19,441 nucleotides of DNA from Smittium culicis (GCA_001970855.1 LSSN01004224.1:1-19441); one strand, 5' to 3'; counted from the stretch's first letter, positions 9,821 through 17,838 are shown. Notes: generated by a model from the sequence alone, not told the origin. Numbers and translations: made by a program.

Positions 9821-9859
9821 AAAGACTTAGGAATTCGTTTTTCGAATCTCTAAGTCTTT
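9821..9859. repeat. 39-base hairpin inside element B
   Basis: The arms 9821-9837 (AAAGACTTAGGAATTCG) and 9843-9859 (CGAATCTCTAAGTCTTT) pair at 15 of 17 positions around a TTTTT loop. The hairpin lies exactly where the RNase H reading is interrupted, between TDAS (9905) and HINFKELL (9670), a gap longer than usual for the domain. It may be a small inserted foldback or a chance product of decay. Confidence 0.55.
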
Positions 9860-9895
9860 AAATTTTTTCTCCTTCTTTAAATAAAATCTACGAAT

Positions 9896-10160
9896 CTAAC
9901 AGTCACTCGCGTCCGTAAAAAATACTATTTCAGGCGTTTCTGGTAAGAGATACTGGCTACTCTGTTTCTTTTTTTGGTCTCTCCAGAAAATTAGATTCAA
10001 TTTTATGTGTTTTAAAAGCCTGAATTTCGACGCCCATGATGTATTAATCAAATGTAGTTTATTAAATTCAATTAGGAGAAATGTAATTATTCATAGATGG
10101 AGGAGCGCTATTGAGATTTCTTGAGTTTTATCTATAAAAAATACCAGTACTTTGAGTGAT
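9896..10160 (-). pseudogene. Element B RT thumb and N-terminal half of RNase H
   Basis: One frame with a single internal stop reads VLVFFIDKTQEISIALLHL, then SWASKFRLLKHIKLNLIFW, RDQKKKQSSQYLLPETPEIV and FFTDASDC before TAG 9898-9896. In DIRS/Ngaro polymerases the RT ends with 'fLGFxIDtxxmxisLP', a thumb with S-x-xx+L..., then 'WWxxxL..nnG..l......i.TDAS..GWG'. The T-D-A-S at 9916-9905 carries the first RNase H catalytic Asp. The next expected segment (GWG and onward) is missing or disrupted, with a hairpin at 9821-9859 in its place. Confidence 0.65.
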
Positions 10161-10257
10161 GTATTTCATGAGACATTCAGTTTCGCTGCTTTTCAGAGTA
10201 GGTATTATCATCGCAGTTGGATCCTAAAGGGATAAGTTTCGGCTGCTTATAGTAATA

Positions 10258-10692
10258 TCAAGGTGAAAGAACTTCAGAGACGATGCAAATTATAATTTGG
10301 GCGCATTTATGAAGTATCATAGATTGATTAGCTTTGATATAAGTAGGGATTTATTTTGCTCTCATACTTCTTTTGATTCCTCCAAAGTCATTATAACATC
10401 TAAGTATGCGAAAACTAAGTGTTTTTTATGAAATAATCCGGGTAAATAGCGAGTTTGAAACTTTTAAAGCTTGTATCTTAAATAAATGGCATAAATTCAG
10501 AATAAGAATTGGATTTTTCATATCGAATTGCGTATTATTTGCATAAATTCATGTTTCAAGCGAAGTGAAGCCATATAATCGTGCCTGAAAACTAAAATGA
10601 AGATCAATCAGTGAGACTAAATCTTAAAATTCCGTTTCATTAGGAGTTGATTTAGTTTTCTTTAGTTCAGTACCTTCGATCTTTCTATAGCA
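10258..10692 (-). pseudogene. Element B reverse transcriptase (fingers/palm), broken
   Basis: A single frame of 145 codons (10692 to TGA 10260-10258) has only four internal stops. It contains DLVSLIDLHFSFQ, which fits RT motif A ('xLDLxxAF', Asp at 10605-10603), then SNSLFTRIIS ('sP..FTKii') and LRCYNDFGGIKRSM. The last aligns with the Y-x-D-D catalytic box. It reads Y-N-D-F at 10395-10384, so the second catalytic Asp appears lost. The identification rests on the order and spacing of motifs and on the RNase H that follows. Confidence 0.55.
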
Positions 10693-10789
10693 TTATTGGT
10701 GAAGAAAAAAAATTTTCTGATTAATCCTGAACTCGGATTCTACGCTTCATCAATATCTCTCTTTATCAATAATGAGGCTAATTTTTCTT

Positions 10790-11293
10790 TCAGGATAATA
10801 TGGAACTTTCAGCTCGTTTTCTTTTTTTTTATGCCGAGAATGCGATTTCATTGATGGCGGTAACTTATGGTTATCTTTTCAGAAGCGTTTAGTTTTGTTT
10901 GTGAAGCCGATAAAGTATATTCGTAGACCAGGACCGCTTTTATAGCCGAGGGTAATTTTATATTTTCCAGTCTCTATTTCAGACTTTTCTAGTTATCCAT
11001 TTAAGCCTCGATGCTTATTTACAGTTTTCTGTACGGTATCTGGAACACATTACATTAGTTTTTCCAGATTCATAAATTTATATTAGCTTTTACATAGTTC
11101 TCCTGAGAGCTTAGATTCGTCATTCGAATGGGATTGCATATGAATCGATTAGTGGAATCTTTATATTCGATAACTGTCTTCCTGCTGGCGCCAGAAAAAG
11201 AGGCGTCTGATTCGTGCTCTCTTGATTGGATTTGAAGACGATAGCTTTGGCTCAAAATTTACACTGTCAATAAGTGGAAAAATTTTATATTCT
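10790..11293 (-). pseudogene. Element B middle region (Gag end / polymerase start), broken
   Basis: Three consecutive protein-like readings lie here. The first is a frame near 11293-11215 (EYKIFPLIDSVNFEPKLSSS). The second, at 11255-11070, contains REHESDASFSGASRKTVIEY. The third, from an ATG at 11073 to TGA 10792-10790, contains CVPDTVQKTVNKHRGLNG, GYKSGPGLRIYFIGFTNKTK and a strongly basic KKKRKR stretch. They form the end of Gag and/or the N-terminal polymerase extension of element B. A clear domain is not recognisable. Confidence 0.4.
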
Positions 11294-11323
11294 ATTACTT
11301 TTATATTTTCCCTATAAACTCAA

Positions 11324-11858
11324 TTACGATGTGTAAGTATCTGAATTGGCTTCGGTTTCTATGGGTGAAAAATTTACTATAGTTCACCTGATGGTGATGA
11401 GAACATCCAAATCGTGGCCGTCTTCTCTCAAAGCTGAATTTTATTGTAGCATTCTGCGATTAAAGTATTATATGGGTCTATTACTGTTTGTGAGTGACTC
11501 GTATAGTGTAAAACGCTGATTAGGTATTTTTCACATTTTTTGGGGAAGTTTCATTAATGGTGTGAGGGTTGTATCAGATCTTTATACTCTTGGAGAATCT
11601 ATAGTTTGTCCCATTCTTATTTCCTTCAATAATAATGATTATGTAGAAGTCTTCTACCATCCACGGAATCAGGCTTTCCTGTTCTGGGTATATATTAAGC
11701 ACTTTTTATGAACTGGAAACCGATATGTGTTTATTTTAGTCTGGTTAAGGATCTGCCACTATGCATACACACAGATTGTCAAACTTAGAAGTAAGGTCGC
11801 GTATTTATTTGAAGATACTAGCTATAAAATTTTCATTGATTGGAGTTTCTAGGCTCAT
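11324..11858 (-). pseudogene. Element B gag-like reading frames, broken
   Basis: An ATG at 11858-11856, just inside the right terminal repeat, opens one frame of 95 codons to TGA 11576-11574, with four in-frame TAA stops. It begins MSLETPINENFIASIFK and includes YPEQESLIPWMVEDF. The reading then shifts frame and continues from 11578 to TAA 11326-11324 (84 codons, four internal stops), including SDTTLTPLMKLPQKM, NQRFTLYESLTNSNRPI and NSALREDGHDLDVLITI. The composition and position suit Gag, but no Gag motif is recognised. The start parallels that of element A. Confidence 0.5.
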
Positions 11859-11900
11859 TTTAGATGAATTAATCCTTAAAATCCAAGTATTGCTGATAGA

Positions 11901-12044
11901 GTACCTTTTCGAAAGAAAAATTGATAATGATAACGAGATTGCGTACCATAGAATTTAATTAAATTTTTTTATTTTTATTTTTACTTTACTTTTAACTTTC
12001 GATTATTTATTAATTAAGATGATAACACTTAATACGAATTCGTC
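11901..12044 (-). repeat. Element B right terminal inverted repeat
   Basis: This is the inverted partner of the left repeat. The outer end reads, on the minus strand, GACGAATTCGTATTAAG and then TGTTATCATCTT; the inner 15-base island lies at 11956-11942 and the inner limit near GGTAC at 11905-11901. The arm is about nine bases shorter than the left arm through indels in its A/T-rich middle. Since the elements are read on the minus strand, this arm is the 5' end of element B, with the first ATG 186 bp inside. Confidence 0.75.
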
Positions 12045-12050
12045 CAATGA

Positions 12051-12359
12051 TGTATAATTTCAAAAAAAAAAAAGTTCCGCTTCCCCTAAAAATATCCCAT
12101 ATATACTGGATTCGAATCCAAGAAATTAATAAAAAAAGTGGAAGAAAAAAAATCTTTTATAGATTCTAGGGCCGCGAGTCGAAAATACATTAATAATAAT
12201 ATTAGGGTACCACCAAATAAACTAATAGAAAATATATATCGATCAAATCTGATAATAAGTTTAAGTGAGTATAAGATGATAAAAAAATATTATAACTGGC
12301 CCTTACAGATAAATATTGAGAATAATCCGAGTATCCAAATGGGAATGTTCGAATTATAA
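12051..12359 (+). CDS. Hypothetical open frame beside element B; possibly an exon or gene fragment
   Basis: The frame is open without a stop for 102 codons from just outside the right terminal repeat to TAA 12357-12359, which is long for DNA this AT-rich. It has no ATG near its start; the earliest in-frame start-like codon giving a reasonable length is GTG at 12138. It may therefore be a 3' exon or a fragment truncated by element B's insertion. The reading is basic, with RAASRKYINNNIRVPPNKLI, SEYKMIKKYYNWPLQINI and a C-terminal SIQMGMFEL. I recognise no domain. A 14-bp palindrome lies inside it. Expression is unproven. Confidence 0.35.
12107..12120. repeat. 14-bp perfect palindrome
   Basis: TGGATTCGAATCCA equals its own reverse complement. 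It lies 63 bp outside the right end of element B. The core resembles a tRNA B-box/T-arm, but no tRNA can be folded around it. It could be a binding site for a dimeric protein or chance. Confidence 0.4.
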
Positions 12360-12739
12360 AACAATCATGATTAAACTATAAAAAAACTAAAGAAAAAAAT
12401 TTTTTACTCAGAAAATTTATTTTAAATTATTTTTTTTTATTATTTAGTTAACTAGTTATATATTTTATTTCTTTAAAACTTTTCAAATAGTATTGAAATT
12501 AAAATTAATCTTTTGTATTATACATAAAAAAATATCTTCGCACAAAATCATTTTTAATTAGATCTGATTATCTGAGATGGCTATAAATAAAGGCCTGTTC
12601 GATCATGGAAGGTATCTAATCTCGCCTCAGTTACCTTTTCTGCAGTATTAGGTAAAATAAATTTCACTTAACTGTTAAAAATAGTTACTTAATCTTTGAC
12701 AGTGTCGATTCTAGGGGTTTTCCGAATTTTGCGGAGTAC
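12360..12739. other. AT-rich spacer
   Basis: No gene or repeat is supported. The right part (from about 12570) has a less biased base composition and probably belongs to the minus-strand relic that ends near 12740. Confidence 0.4.
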
Positions 12740-13129
12740 TTAGTAGTAATTTAGGATAATAGAACATAACAGCTCAACTGTATTCTATAGAAGTGCAGGG
12801 TTAGTTTTCTTCACGGCGCTTGCAGCTGTGCGGTTAGATGGTGGCGGATCATAGTTTATAAAACTAGTTTTTTATGAAATAATTTATTGAAATCTTGCGC
12901 TCTTATTATGGCAGTGGTGGATTTATGAAGTCTTCTTGAATCTATTTCTGCGCTAAATTGTGCACCAAGTAAAATTGTAAATTTTATAACGCATATAATT
13001 GCTGCTACATGCGGGTTATTTAGTTCTTGGCTATTCTTATTTTCGATAATTATCTGATGTACCAGCTCATAATTTATTATAAATTGATACTTTTATTGCC
13101 ATAACTCGAGTCACAACTGCATGTTTCAT
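12740..13129 (-). pseudogene. Unidentified minus-strand coding relic
   Basis: An ATG at 13129-13127 gives MKHAVVTRVMAIK. One frame is then stop-free for 78 codons (13092-12859), including ELVHQIIIENKNSQELNNPH, GAQFSAEIDSRRLHKSTTAI and RAQDFNKLFHKKL. From 12856 it continues in another frame to TAA 12742-12740 with one internal stop, including NYDPPPSNRTAASAVKKTNP. The base composition is less AT-biased than its surroundings and the orientation is that of elements A and B. It could be the Gag-like start of a third element, or a broken host gene. No motif decides between these. Confidence 0.45.
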
Positions 13130-14369
13130 CGTTTAATAGTATGGAAGAAGCACAATTTTAAAGCACTCTAGATTGTAAAAAAATTTTAGGTTGAAAATCT
13201 TTATACTGTAAGAGTGCACTTGCGAAAGAGTGGATGATGTGGATAGTAAAAACAGGATTTTAACTGTTTATACCATGTAATTGTTTTTTATATTTCATTT
13301 TACTCGGTTTATTTTATTTTCTTGCAATTATCGTATATTATTGTCACGATAAATAGAAAAAAATAATACGTATTTTCAACGAAATAATATAAAGGTAAAT
13401 TTATTCCATCTTGTCAAAAAAAAAAAAAACAGGAAGCCAGAGGGTAAACATTGAACCAATTTCTTGTGTGTATGGAGTTGCTAGAGTGGTTGAGGGGTAT
13501 TGATTGAAAAATTATTTATATATTATTTTTTCAAGATTTTGATTATTTTCAATAGTTTTTTGTATACTTAAAAACTATCTAAAATAAACACACTGAGACA
13601 ATTCCTTCCCCAAAGCTAGAAAAAGTTTATTTATAAGTCAACTATCGAATGTTTTTATGTATCGTTTGTCTTTTTAACGTAAATATCACAAAAAGTTTAA
13701 TTTTTTTTGGTTGTGTTGCTATGAAATTTTAGCGTTTTAGGTAATTATTTTTGATTTATGATAAGGGTTTAAAATTTATATAAATCCAAAAAGCTATTGC
13801 TCTGAAGTAAAGTAGTCTTTTGAGAATATCGCATTTAGCTGATAAAACAAGGGTTTGTTTAGCAGTGGACTTTATGGCTATTTTATTAATGTATGAATAT
13901 ATTATCTGTATATTTATACTTTATACGTAAAACTAAGCATTCGTGCAAGATAAAAAAGCTTAAGGGATTGGGTAACAAGATGATCAAAAATTTTGGTATT
14001 CTGTACGAAGAGAGAGCTTGGTTTTAATTTGATATAATTGGCCCTACATAATTATTATCGAATATCATTTACTGATATGAGCAGGGGGGTTTTTTTTTAT
14101 ATCTGCTTCTTTCTTTTGAAATTATAATTTGCTAAAAAATTAAAGGGGATGAATTATTTGGTAAAAATAGGAAATGGAGTTCCTTAAGTTGTAACTGTAT
14201 AAACAAAAAAGTGTATACTTCAGCGAAACTTTTTAAAGCTATAGACTGTTTTTTGTACACCGAACATAGCTAATTGCTTTGAATGCAAATATTTTAAATC
14301 TGAATCGCATAAAAGTATTGGATTGCTGCATAAAATCACCAAATAAAAAAATTTCTTAGCAGCCGATAA
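13130..14369. other. AT-rich intergenic DNA
   Basis: No gene is supported. The stretch contains long homopolymer tracts (A at about 13417-13429, G6 followed by T at 14084-14098) and a segment near 13470-13500 with a tRNA-like D-arm that fails as a tRNA. Only short frames are present. Confidence 0.45.
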
Positions 14370-14899
14370 CGAACCAATAAACCCACTGATCAAATGAGTT
14401 TTAAGCGAAATAAGGTTAAAAGTCTCGCATCTACTTTTTCAAATATCTGGGTAGATAAATTCGGCTATTCGGGTCATATGATTTGCAGACTGAGATAGAG
14501 TAGATGAAAGTTACAAAGAAAATATCCAAAATTAGCAATTTTCAATCTACTTTATACTAAAGATCGTTTAGAGGCAGTAAAATGATTTTCCTATTAATAA
14601 CAGCCCAAACAATAGCTATAAAACTGTAATCTATGATCTTAATTTGACTTGAATAAAATGTTTGAGCTATTTTTTACTGTATCAGGATAAAACTCGGCAC
14701 ATTTATAAAACGCTTGGATGTATATCGACTATTTTCCAGATATGAAGTTGAATATTTACTAAAACGATTCAATAAAAAGCGAGTATTTATGCTTTATCCC
14801 CCAACAGTTAAAAGGGCACCAGACTTACATATTTATTGCCCCAAAAGTCTTTATAAAACATTTAAGCGCATAGCTATAGAAAACTATATAATCATCTAG
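14370..14899 (+). pseudogene. Unidentified plus-strand coding relic upstream of the GH72 gene
   Basis: A 42-codon open frame (14370-14495, ATG at 14394) reads MSFKRNKVKSLASTFSNIWV and on through DKFGYSGHMICRL. After a stop the same frame gives KLQRKYPKLAIFNLLYTKDR. Further right, another frame is open from about 14660 to TAG at 14897-14899 and contains RLDVYRLFSRYEVEYLLKRF, MLYPPTVKRAPDLHIYCPK and SLYKTFKRIAIENYIII. The readings are basic and protein-like and share one strand, so they may be parts of one decayed gene (or exons of it). I recognise no family. Chance open frames cannot be excluded. Confidence 0.3.
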
Positions 14900-14928
14900 A
14901 TATCTGTTTGCTGTTCAACTTTAATTAT

Positions 14929-15089
14929 CCACACACCCTCCCCCCTCCCCCAACTTGAAAAATAGATCCTATACATTGAATACTTGTACCATTATTTTGC
15001 TCAATAATCCAAAGATAAAATACTCAAGCTTAATATAATAAACTAAAAAAAAAAAAAAACTTTTATAAGCAATACACATATACACAAAT
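14929..15089 (+). promoter_or_regulatory. Putative promoter region of the GH72 gene
   Basis: The 160 bp before the start codon hold a C-rich tract (CCACACACCCTCCCCCCTCC, 14929-14948, ending at CCCCCAAC by 14953), an A15 tract (15045-15059) and ACTTTTATAA at 15059-15068, which is a plausible TATA-like element 20-30 bp before the ATG. Poly(dA) and CT-rich tracts are common nucleosome-depleted promoter features in fungi. The assignment is by composition and position only. Confidence 0.4.
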
Positions 15090-16655
15090 ATGATCTCAAG
15101 ATCACTACTTTTCATTCTATCACTTGGTCTAGCAGCTGCAATAGACCCTTTACTATTTGCAAGTTTCAGGATCATCAACCTTAAAACAAGTAAAGATTTT
15201 ATATTAAAAGGTATCGCATACCAGCCAAAAAAAGGAGCTCCAGCTGGGACGTTAGATCCTTTGGCTGATGAAGTTGGTTGCCTCCGCGACGTTGAAATTT
15301 TTAAGGATCTAGGAATAAACGCTATCAGAGTTTACGAAGTTGACCCTTCTAAAAACCATGATATTTGTATGAAGGCATTATCTAATGCAGGAATTTATGT
15401 GATGCTCGACCTTTCAACGCCCGAAGTATCCATTCCTAGAGTTAATCCTTACTGGGATACTTATCTGTTAGACCAATACAAATTGAAAGTCGATGCATTT
15501 TCAACTTACGATAACATTCTAGCCTTTGTTGCTGGAAATAATGTCACAATTGATGTTGCTACGGTCCCCGCCAGCGCTTTTGTTAAAGCTTCGATCAGAG
15601 ATGTCAAGACATACCTCAAGAGTAAAAACGTCACTATCCCTGTTGGATATACAGGAAATATCGATGTTGCTACCAGTTTCCTTAGTAAAAGATTTTTTGA
15701 ATGCGGAAGTGATCCTCTAGCTATGGCAGATTTTTATGGTTTCTCCATGAGAGATATTAAAATTGAAGAATCCAATTCAGAATACTATTATAAATTGATG
15801 CTAATTAATAGTTATTTTAGCTATACACCGAACTTTATATCTGAATATGGAAATAATAACGGCGTTTCGAGTGACTTTTATGATGTTGACTTTATATATA
15901 AAAATTCAACATATTCATACTCAGGAGGATTTTTGTTTGGATATTCAAATGAGGGAGATGGCAATGGACTAGTTGACGTTAATTACGGCAACTCATCCGT
16001 TAACAAGTTGCCTCAATATGAAATATTTAAAAAAAAGATAAACCAGGATATTAGTTCATTTCTACCAACAATTTCGACTTACAAAAATAGGACTGATGTG
16101 ATAGTTTGTGAATGCGCTGTCAAAAACTGGATTATTAACAATTCATTACCGCCACCACCAAGCACCGATCTTTGCGACTGTTTAAGCAACACATTTACTT
16201 GCCAACTCCCTTCAACATTCAACATCAACGATCCAGACCAATTCAAAATCCTTAATGGAAAAATGTTTGATTTGTGCAAAAGCGTTGACTGCTCTGATGT
16301 TACAGGAAACCCTTTAAAGAATTTCTACGGAAAATACTCGGGGTGCACTCCTGTCCAAAAAGCCAACTACATATTATCTCTAAACTTTTCCAAAAATAAC
16401 AATACTGATCAATCCTGTTCAATTGAGGGACTGGACCAATCCCTCGTAATAAATTCAACGGCACTAAATATTTCTACTTGCCAATCAATCACAGATAACT
16501 ATTTAAGTGAGTACCCTGGAGGCATAGTTGATGACGGTGCTGACGGAAAAACTAAATGTACACCAGTCTCCACAGGCAACAATAAATATTCTTCAAACGT
16601 CTCTCGCATGTTTATACTTGCTGCATTTATTTCGCTTATTTCGCTAATTTTGTAG
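15090..16655 (+). CDS. GH72 (Gas/Gel/Phr) beta-1,3-glucanosyltransferase family protein with X8 domain, GPI-anchored; likely inactive
   Basis: This is an intronless gene of 521 residues. Family members elongate and remodel beta-1,3-glucan at the outer face of the plasma membrane and in the cell wall. A signal peptide (about 1-17) is followed by the GH72 barrel (about 18-330), with GIAYQPKKGAPAGTLDPLAD, RDVEIFKDLGINAIRVYEVD, NHDICMKAL and a conserved IPVGY. A Cys-rich X8/CBM43 domain follows (about 338-490; about ten Cys, with GKYSGC at 414-419). A hydrophobic tail (506-521) after small residues is the GPI-anchor signal. The nucleophile Glu is present (E252 in FISEYG), but the acid/base Glu of the family's G-N-E-V motif is Asn (G149-N150-N151-V152). 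The conserved M-Y-E-W-C-G is M-R-D-I (220-223), and the family's YEF/YEY strand reads FGY (283-285). The sequence is otherwise undamaged, so selection for a non-catalytic, glucan-binding or structural role is plausible. Several N-glycosylation sequons are present. Family assignment is firm; inactivity is inferred. Confidence 0.93.
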   Translation: MISRSLLFILSLGLAAAIDPLLFASFRIINLKTSKDFILKGIAYQPKKGAPAGTLDPLADEVGCLRDVEIFKDLGINAIRVYEVDPSKNHDICMKALSNAGIYVMLDLSTPEVSIPRVNPYWDTYLLDQYKLKVDAFSTYDNILAFVAGNNVTIDVATVPASAFVKASIRDVKTYLKSKNVTIPVGYTGNIDVATSFLSKRFFECGSDPLAMADFYGFSMRDIKIEESNSEYYYKLMLINSYFSYTPNFISEYGNNNGVSSDFYDVDFIYKNSTYSYSGGFLFGYSNEGDGNGLVDVNYGNSSVNKLPQYEIFKKKINQDISSFLPTISTYKNRTDVIVCECAVKNWIINNSLPPPPSTDLCDCLSNTFTCQLPSTFNINDPDQFKILNGKMFDLCKSVDCSDVTGNPLKNFYGKYSGCTPVQKANYILSLNFSKNNNTDQSCSIEGLDQSLVINSTALNISTCQSITDNYLSEYPGGIVDDGADGKTKCTPVSTGNNKYSSNVSRMFILAAFISLISLIL

Positions 16656-17838
16656 ATCTAATTCCAAGGAGTTTTATAGATCATTACTTCTAAACTTTTA
16701 TATTTTCCAAATTATTATGTATTTTTTTTATCAATTTTTCAATAACTTTATTTCATAATGGCTAGTATAATTAAATAAAGCTCAGATAATTAACCTACAA
16801 TAGCTACAAAGCATGGGAAATTTCAGTATACTAACTTTTATATTTCTAAAGTAAAGCAATTTATTTTGTATTCACAAACCAAGAATACAAATATTAACTT
16901 GAAAAAAAAAAAAAAATAGGTGCTGAAATTGAATGATTTCCACCAATTTTCACCGCAAAAATTAATAAATTTAAAACACACTCTCCCGTCCAGCATGTAT
17001 ATTTATAAGCTCATTTAGGTATTGTTAGTATACGGAAATTCGCCCTAAAAATATCAACTGCAAGTATCAAAAATAAATAAAAGGTTCAGAAATATTTAAA
17101 TCGTTGCTTTAATTTCAGCCTAAAGCTTGAATGCAATCCATTAATGTGAGCTATCGATTAATATATAATGTATAGACTAACCATAACGATTATAATAAAA
17201 ATACTTTCGCTAATGGCTCCAAGCGACAAAATAATACAGCTTTGAATCGTGTTCAAGTTTAGCCACAGTATGGCCCATTTTATACACTACCTTTATTGTG
17301 GCTTTTGAACTAATTTATTGGTCTGATTTTTCCTGTGCCCCATAGTACTGCAATTTAAGCCAATTAAAAGTCGAGAGCGAAATAAGCTATTCTCGCTTAT
17401 GGAAAAAGCCAATGAATAATTAGCATCCAGTAGATTTCATTGCTGAATTATGAGCATTTTGCAAATTATACGAGATAGATGTGCCCAATAGTATCCGTGT
17501 ATCAGCTTATGATTATAAAGAGATAAATAACTATTGGCTAAATCTGGGAAATAATCGGACCAGTACATCCACAGCCTTCAAGTAAAATAGTGCGAATTCT
17601 TATACATTTTTAAACTTTTATAACTCATAATTGAATTATTTGAGCTCAAGGTTCATTTTATTATAATACAAATTCTTTAGTTTAAATCACAATTCCGCTA
17701 TAACAATTGCTATTTTCCCACTAGCATTATCCCTTGTCTAACATAAAATTTTATCATCAAAAATAACATAATACTCTTTCCACGTCTTAATCTACTAGCA
17801 GAATCAAATTCACACATATTATCAATAGAGGCTAAATC
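16656..17838. other. Intergenic region between the GH72 gene and dsc3
   Basis: This is 1.2 kb without a supported gene. AATAAA at 16774-16779, 119 bp after the GH72 stop, could serve as a poly(A) signal. The nonamer ACTTTTATA occurs at 16694, 16834 and 17614. A 7-bp inverted repeat (AGCCACA ... TGTGGCT, about 17267-17310) has a long loop and little weight. The dsc3 promoter should lie in the last few hundred bases, but no specific site is recognised. Confidence 0.5.

Larger units (their letters stand above)
7732..12044 (-). mobile_element. Element B: decayed DIRS-like retrotransposon with inverted termini
   Basis: A 4.3-kb unit bounded by inverted repeats of about 150 bp holds a minus-strand series of broken frames. 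In order these are Gag-like (11858-11324), a basic middle region (11293-10790), RT (10692-10258), the RT thumb plus start of RNase H with a TDAS motif (10160-9896), the end of RNase H with NPADDPSR (9733-9398), the RNase H-recombinase linker (9252-9043), and the start of a tyrosine recombinase (9008-8889). Tandem RT and RNase H plus recombinase with inverted termini define DIRS-type elements. No methyltransferase domain, frequent in DIRS, was recognised. Every frame is interrupted, and the recombinase catalytic half is too eroded to read. It is related to element A in architecture but is a different copy or family. Confidence 0.78.

Noticed and set aside
11761..11958. Plus-strand open frame of 65 codons
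   Set aside because: It is antisense to the start of element B's Gag-like frame and runs into the terminal repeat.
12100..12125. Possible tRNA T-arm (GGATTCGAATCC)
   Set aside because: No A-box or D-arm upstream and no acceptor pairing; kept only as a palindrome.
13465..13560. tRNA-like segment (GCTAGAGTGGTTGAGG resembles a Ser/Leu tRNA D-arm)
   Set aside because: No T-arm (GGTTCRANNCC) and no matching acceptor stem follow at the right distance.
14969..15178. Minus-strand open frame overlapping the GH72 start
   Set aside because: Phe/Tyr-rich shadow over a poly(A) tract and the GH72 signal peptide. The other short frames inside the GH72 gene and dsc3 (15526-15720, 16079-16279, 17832-18071, 18753-18956) are shadows as well.
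17215..17266. TGGCT ... GTTCAAGTTT AGCCA, tRNA-like ends
   Set aside because: Only 52 bases between the paired ends, with no anticodon arm, so too short for a tRNA.
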